A DNA stretch of 64,000 nt from Martensiomyces pterosporus (taxonomy: Eukaryota; Kickxellomycota; Kickxellomycetes; Kickxellales; Kickxellaceae), in the NCBI GenBank assembly GCA_025201845.1, contig MU603997.1, positions 22,662 through 86,661 on the forward strand, written 5' to 3'. The notes beneath the pieces were generated by a model, which worked only from the letters and a program-made list of their open reading frames with translations, did no database searches and had not been told where the DNA came from. The position numbers were made by a program, and so were the translations under genes. Positions 60,414 through 64,000 of the stretch are shown in pieces (positions within the stretch are counted from its first letter, which is position 1; each line of letters opens with the position of its first letter).

Positions 60414-63400
60414 ATGGGAGTTGCAGCATTCTACCGCTGGCTTACACGCAAGTATCCAAAGGTGCAGAGCCATGTCATTGAGGAAAAGCCCACTGTCATT
60501 AATGGCATCGAGATCCCAGTTGATTCTACCAAGCCAAACCCCAATGGCGTCGAGATTGACAACTTTTACCTGGACATGAACGGCATTGTCCACCCGTGCT
60601 GCCACCCGCAGTTCAGAGCAGCTCCCGAGACTGAGGAAGACATGATGATTGAGATTTTCAAGTGCCTGGACCGCGTCTTCAGCCTGATCCGCCCGCGCAA
60701 GGTTGTCTACATGGCCATCGATGGCGTCGCACCCCGTGCAAAGATGAACCAGCAGCGGTCGCGCCGTTTCCGCGCTGCCCAGGAGGCCGAGGAGAAGGAA
60801 AGAGAGCAGTCAAAGGCCGCCGAGGAGGTGTTTAGGGCGACTGGCGAAAAGCAGCCCGAGCCCGAAAAGCCCTGGGACAGCAACTGCATTACGCCCGGCA
60901 CGCCCTTTATGGACCTCCTGGCCAGATCGCTGCGCTACTACATTGTCAGCAAGCTCAATTCCGATCCGGCCTGGAGGAATGTCAAGGTTATTCTTTCTGA
61001 CTCGAGCGTCCCCGGCGAAGGAGAGCACAAGATCATGGCCTACATTCGCCGCCAGCGGATGATGCCTGCGCACGACCCCAACACCACGCATGTGCTGTAT
61101 GGGCTGGATGCTGATCTCATCATGCTTTCGCTGGCCACACACGAGCCCCACTTCAAGATCCTTCGCGAGGACGTGCAGTGGGCCGACATGCTGGCCAAGC
61201 CATGCCGCAACTGTGGCAAAAAGGGCCACTTTGAGCGCAATTGCAGGGGCGCAGGCAAGACCACGCCCGACGTCGACCCAAGCGAGCAGCCTTTTGTCTT
61301 CGCCCACATCGACGTTTTGCGCGAGTACCTCGAGTTTGAGCTGAGACCGCAGGTGCGTCTGCCGTTCCCGTTCGACTTGGAAAGGGCGATTGACGACTGG
61401 GTGTTCATGTGCTTCTTTGTTGGCAATGACTTTCTGCCCCACCTGCCATCCCTTGAGATCCGCGAGGGCGCCCTGGAGAAGCTCATCGAGTTTTGGAAGG
61501 AAGAGCTGCCCCAGTCTGGCGGGTATATCACGCACAATGGCAGCGTCGACCTGCACCGCGTGCAGCCCATCATGGACAAGATTGCAAAGCTGGAGGACTC
61601 GACCTTTAAGCAGCGCAAGCGCCAGGAGAACGAGCGCGAGCGCCGCAGAAAGCGCGATGAAAAAAGGAACGAGCAGCACAATGCGTTCTCTGGCGAGTCT
61701 CGCCTTGAATCTGCGGCCGATCAAATGGCTGCCGTCGCCGCTGCTAATGCCAGAGGGGAACGCGAGGCAAGCGAGCGCGTCCAGGCGAGTGCAGCTAATG
61801 CCAAGAACTTTGAGGCTGCCAACAGGCTCAGGAAACAGATCTCAGCAAATACAGAGCCAGCGGCTGCTGCGAACCAAATGGATGAGGACGACGAGGTCTT
61901 GGTCTCTGGATCTACTGCTGTTCCTGCTGCTGTTCCTGTTGCTGCTGCTCCTGTTGCTGCTGCTCCTGTTGCTGCCAAGCGTGCCCACGGCGATGATGCT
62001 GACGAAAACAATGGCGTGGACGAGATGTCTGTTGACGAGGCCAGCGGTGCTAGAAAGAGGGCTAGGACTGGCGTGGATAACGCCGAGTCTGCCGCAGACA
62101 GCACTGCCGATGATGACAGCAAACCCGAGGCAGGCGAAACGACTGACAACCAGCAAGCGGTGGGTGAAAGCGACACTGTCGAGGGCAGCGAGCCAGCGGG
62201 TAAGGACACGCAGGCACTGTCTGCTGAAGACGACGTGAAGCTTCATGAGGATGGCTACAAGGAGCGCTACTACCGCCTCAAGTTCCACATTTCTTCTGAG
62301 GACACTCCATCGGTCCACAAGATTGTCGAGCACTACGTCCGCGGGCTGTGCTGGGTGCTAAAGTACTACTACCAGGGGTGTGTCTCGTGGGGCTGGTACT
62401 ACCCTTACCACTATGCCCCTCTGGCGTCTGATTTTGTCAGCCTCGACAAAGCGGACACCTCGTTTGAGCTCAACGCTCCTCTGCGCCCTTATGAGCAGCT
62501 AATGGGCGTGCTCCCTGCGCGCAGTCGCCACAACCTCCCCAAGGAGTTTGGCCCGCTCATGACGTCGCCAGAGAGCCCGATCATCGATTTTTACCCGACC
62601 GACTTCCCTCTGGATCTCAACGGCAAAAAGTTTTTGTGGCAGGCCGTCATTCTGCTCCCGTTCATCGACCAGAAGCGGCTGCTGGATGCTGTGGAGAAGG
62701 TGTACCCGAAACTCGCTCCCGAGGAGCGCCTGCGCAACGCGCCTGGAAAGGAGCTGGTGATGGTCAGCTCTGCCAACCCTGTGTACGAGAGCCTGTGCGA
62801 CCTGTACACGACCAAGGACGCAGCTGCCGAGGTGCCACTCAATCCACGCTTGAGTGGGCGGATGTCTGGAGCTGTGTCGTGCGACCCAAACTTTGTTCCG
62901 CACACCTCGTACGAGTCGCCTCTGCGCGACAGCGGCAAGCCCGACATCGAGGAAGACAAGTCCATATCAGTGGTCTTCCACCAGCCGCAGCCAGCAACCG
63001 CGCACACTGCTGTGCTTCTCCCTGGCGTGCGTCTGCCGCGCCGTGTGCTCACAGGCACCGACTTTGAGTTTGTGCGCACCGGTGGCAAGTCGGGCTACCG
63101 TGGAGGTCCGCGCGGTGCGCACCATGGCAACAACCGCGACTTTTCGCACTTTTACCGCCAACAAGGCAACGACGTCTATCAGGACCGAGGCCGTGGCCCT
63201 CGCCGCTACGACCAGTCTGGCAACCAGAACCCAGAGTACAGCAGCGCCTACCCGTCGTCGCCCCACGGCTACGGCAGCAACCCCCGTCCGCCGCCGCCTC
63301 CTCGCCCGATGGGATACCAGCCATTTGCCGGGCGCCCGGCGGCCTCTATTGCTCCGCCCACCGTGCCCGGCGCCCGAGGTGGTTTCCGCGGCGGATACAA

Positions 63401-63518
63401 TGGCGGTGGTCGCGGCGGGTATCGCGGCAGAGGCAACAGCGGATACCGCGGCGGCCCCCACGGTGGACGAGGTGGTGGTGGCTACCGTGGCGGGTATCGC
63501 GGCAGGGGCGGCTACTAG
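60414..63518 (+). CDS. RAT1: Nuclear 5'-3' exoribonuclease Rat1/Xrn2
   Basis: 1034 aa from the ATG at 60414 (MGVAAFYRWLTRKYPKV), the usual Rat1/Xrn2 start. The exonuclease domain includes LDMNGIVHPCCHP, MAIDGVAPRAKMNQQRSRRF, DSSVPGEGEHKIM and GLDADLIMLSLATHEP, with the acidic metal-binding residues. A CCHC zinc knuckle (residues 264-277, CRNCGKKGHFERNC) marks Xrn2 rather than Xrn1. A low-complexity insert with an Ala-Pro-Val-Ala repeat (61936-61977) is followed by the conserved DDVKLHEDGYKERYYRLKF region. The C-terminus is a long RGG/GYRGG box. It degrades RNA downstream of poly(A) cleavage to terminate Pol II and trims rRNA. Confidence 0.97.
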   Translation: MGVAAFYRWLTRKYPKVQSHVIEEKPTVINGIEIPVDSTKPNPNGVEIDNFYLDMNGIVHPCCHPQFRAAPETEEDMMIEIFKCLDRVFSLIRPRKVVYMAIDGVAPRAKMNQQRSRRFRAAQEAEEKEREQSKAAEEVFRATGEKQPEPEKPWDSNCITPGTPFMDLLARSLRYYIVSKLNSDPAWRNVKVILSDSSVPGEGEHKIMAYIRRQRMMPAHDPNTTHVLYGLDADLIMLSLATHEPHFKILREDVQWADMLAKPCRNCGKKGHFERNCRGAGKTTPDVDPSEQPFVFAHIDVLREYLEFELRPQVRLPFPFDLERAIDDWVFMCFFVGNDFLPHLPSLEIREGALEKLIEFWKEELPQSGGYITHNGSVDLHRVQPIMDKIAKLEDSTFKQRKRQENERERRRKRDEKRNEQHNAFSGESRLESAADQMAAVAAANARGEREASERVQASAANAKNFEAANRLRKQISANTEPAAAANQMDEDDEVLVSGSTAVPAAVPVAAAPVAAAPVAAKRAHGDDADENNGVDEMSVDEASGARKRARTGVDNAESAADSTADDDSKPEAGETTDNQQAVGESDTVEGSEPAGKDTQALSAEDDVKLHEDGYKERYYRLKFHISSEDTPSVHKIVEHYVRGLCWVLKYYYQGCVSWGWYYPYHYAPLASDFVSLDKADTSFELNAPLRPYEQLMGVLPARSRHNLPKEFGPLMTSPESPIIDFYPTDFPLDLNGKKFLWQAVILLPFIDQKRLLDAVEKVYPKLAPEERLRNAPGKELVMVSSANPVYESLCDLYTTKDAAAEVPLNPRLSGRMSGAVSCDPNFVPHTSYESPLRDSGKPDIEEDKSISVVFHQPQPATAHTAVLLPGVRLPRRVLTGTDFEFVRTGGKSGYRGGPRGAHHGNNRDFSHFYRQQGNDVYQDRGRGPRRYDQSGNQNPEYSSAYPSSPHGYGSNPRPPPPPRPMGYQPFAGRPAASIAPPTVPGARGGFRGGYNGGGRGGYRGRGNSGYRGGPHGGRGGGGYRGGYRGRGGY
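61936..61977. repeat. RAT1: 15-bp coding tandem repeat in RAT1
   Basis: GTTGCTGCTGCTCCT is repeated nearly perfectly about 2.8 times, coding for VAAAP units within the insert. Confidence 0.7.
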
Positions 63519-64000
63519 CCCAGAGCCACCGCCGCTCTACCCTTTTTTGTTTGTGCTTTGCTCTTTTTGCGCACTTGGCGCTTTCCCAGCAACCACTTCA
63601 ACCATTGCAAGCATGCGCAAGGCGCTGGTGTTTGTGTTTAGTGAACGTAAAAAGCTAGGAGAACCAGAAAAATGTCAACTGTGGCTAAGAGCTTAAATAG
63701 TGTTGCACAGCTGCGGAGCAGCGGACAGCACCCAACATCCGAATGATGTGCCACTGCACATGAAAACGCATGCCACCCGGGAGAGCCCGTGAATAGAATT
63801 ACCTAGGCACTGTTGTTGCTCCTTGGTGCCGGCCTCGCAACATGGACCTGCAAAACTCCTTGAACTCTAGACCGCGGTCGGCAAAGGTTCTTGGGAAAGC
63901 TTGGCACGCCATCTGTTGTGGCTGTCTGGAACCCACTCTGTTGGTCGCGCTGCATAATGTTGCGGCGGGGAGCGGGCGGGATAGGGAAGCGGAGCTCTCG
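63519..64000. other. 3' flank of RAT1 and window end
   Basis: 482 bp after the RAT1 stop. No well-supported gene. The minus strand is open from the right edge down to a TAG at 63803-63805 (see the separate entry). Confidence 0.4.
63803..64000 (-). CDS. Possible 3' end of an unidentified gene running off the right edge
   Basis: Reading the minus strand from 64000, 65 codons are open before TAG at 63803-63805. They contain Arg- and Ser-rich sequence such as RPRSRVQGVLQVHVARP. The TAG is directly followed by GTAATT, so it may be a splice donor in another frame rather than a stop. No family resemblance; could be noise. Confidence 0.2.
   Translation of the reverse strand, partial: RELRFPIPPAPRRNIMQRDQQSGFQTATTDGVPSFPKNLCRPRSRVQGVLQVHVARPAPRSNNSA

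Noticed and set aside
63740..63912. Two-exon minus-strand mini-gene starting MACQAF
   Set aside because: Splice sites are possible (GTAATT...GTGCAG), but the product of under 60 residues resembles nothing and has no other support.

Overview
This window is nuclear DNA from a fungus. It carries mitochondrial Gcv2, Oct1, cardiolipin synthase and complex I proteins, lanosterol synthase, Gup1, spliceosomal and mRNA 3'-end factors, GT-AG introns and single-gene transcription units. A GILT-type thiol reductase and an SCFD2-type Sec1/Munc18 protein are unusual among yeasts, and together with the compact, GC-rich, intron-poor layout they suggest an early-diverging filamentous lineage such as Kickxellomycotina (Coemansia-like). 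That placement is an inference and was not tested.

Layout. 0-9.4 kb: 3' part of OCT1 (+), a tail-anchored TPR protein (-), a complex I NDUFB10-type subunit (-), FCF2 (+), GCV2 (-). 10-16.7 kb: SCFD2-like (-), a cysteine-rich GPI-type protein (-), CEF1/CDC5 (-). 17.1-25.5 kb: GILT (+), PIN4/Par14 parvulin (-), prefoldin 4 (-), Derlin (+), TRS20/sedlin (-), symplekin/PTA1 (+). 25.5-27.4 kb: a gene-poor stretch. 27.4-37.1 kb: an LPMO-like secreted protein (+), fumarase (-), CMC1 (+), a DHX35-like helicase (+), cardiolipin synthase (-), an MCH1/nodulin-like MFS transporter (-). 37.5-47.3 kb: ATR/Rad3 kinase (-), an unrecognised 142-aa protein (-), PCID2/Csn12/Thp1-like (-). 47.5-63.5 kb: PRP16 (-), a CTDSPL2-like phosphatase (+), GUP1 (-), ERG7 (-), RAT1/XRN2 (+). 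I saw no tRNA, rRNA, transposon or CRISPR.

How the genes relate. Most are housekeeping genes. Several act in RNA processing (CEF1, PRP16, DHX35-like, symplekin, RAT1, FCF2), several in mitochondria (OCT1, NDUFB10, GCV2, CMC1, CRD1, possibly FUM1) and several in the secretory pathway (Derlin, TRS20, SCFD2-like). ERG7 and GUP1 are neighbours and both shape membrane lipids. Many genes are divergent pairs sharing 300-800 bp, or convergent pairs separated by as little as 81 bp.

Nine gene models needed joining across introns, and most introns lie just after a tiny first exon. The most striking points are: the GILT gene, which can only be read through with a 2-nucleotide micro-exon that restores the family's Glu-Cys motif, and which lacks the second active-site cysteine; a DEAH-family helicase whose motif II reads DEAQ; a lanosterol synthase with DTTAE instead of DCTAE; and an unrecognised three-exon small protein.
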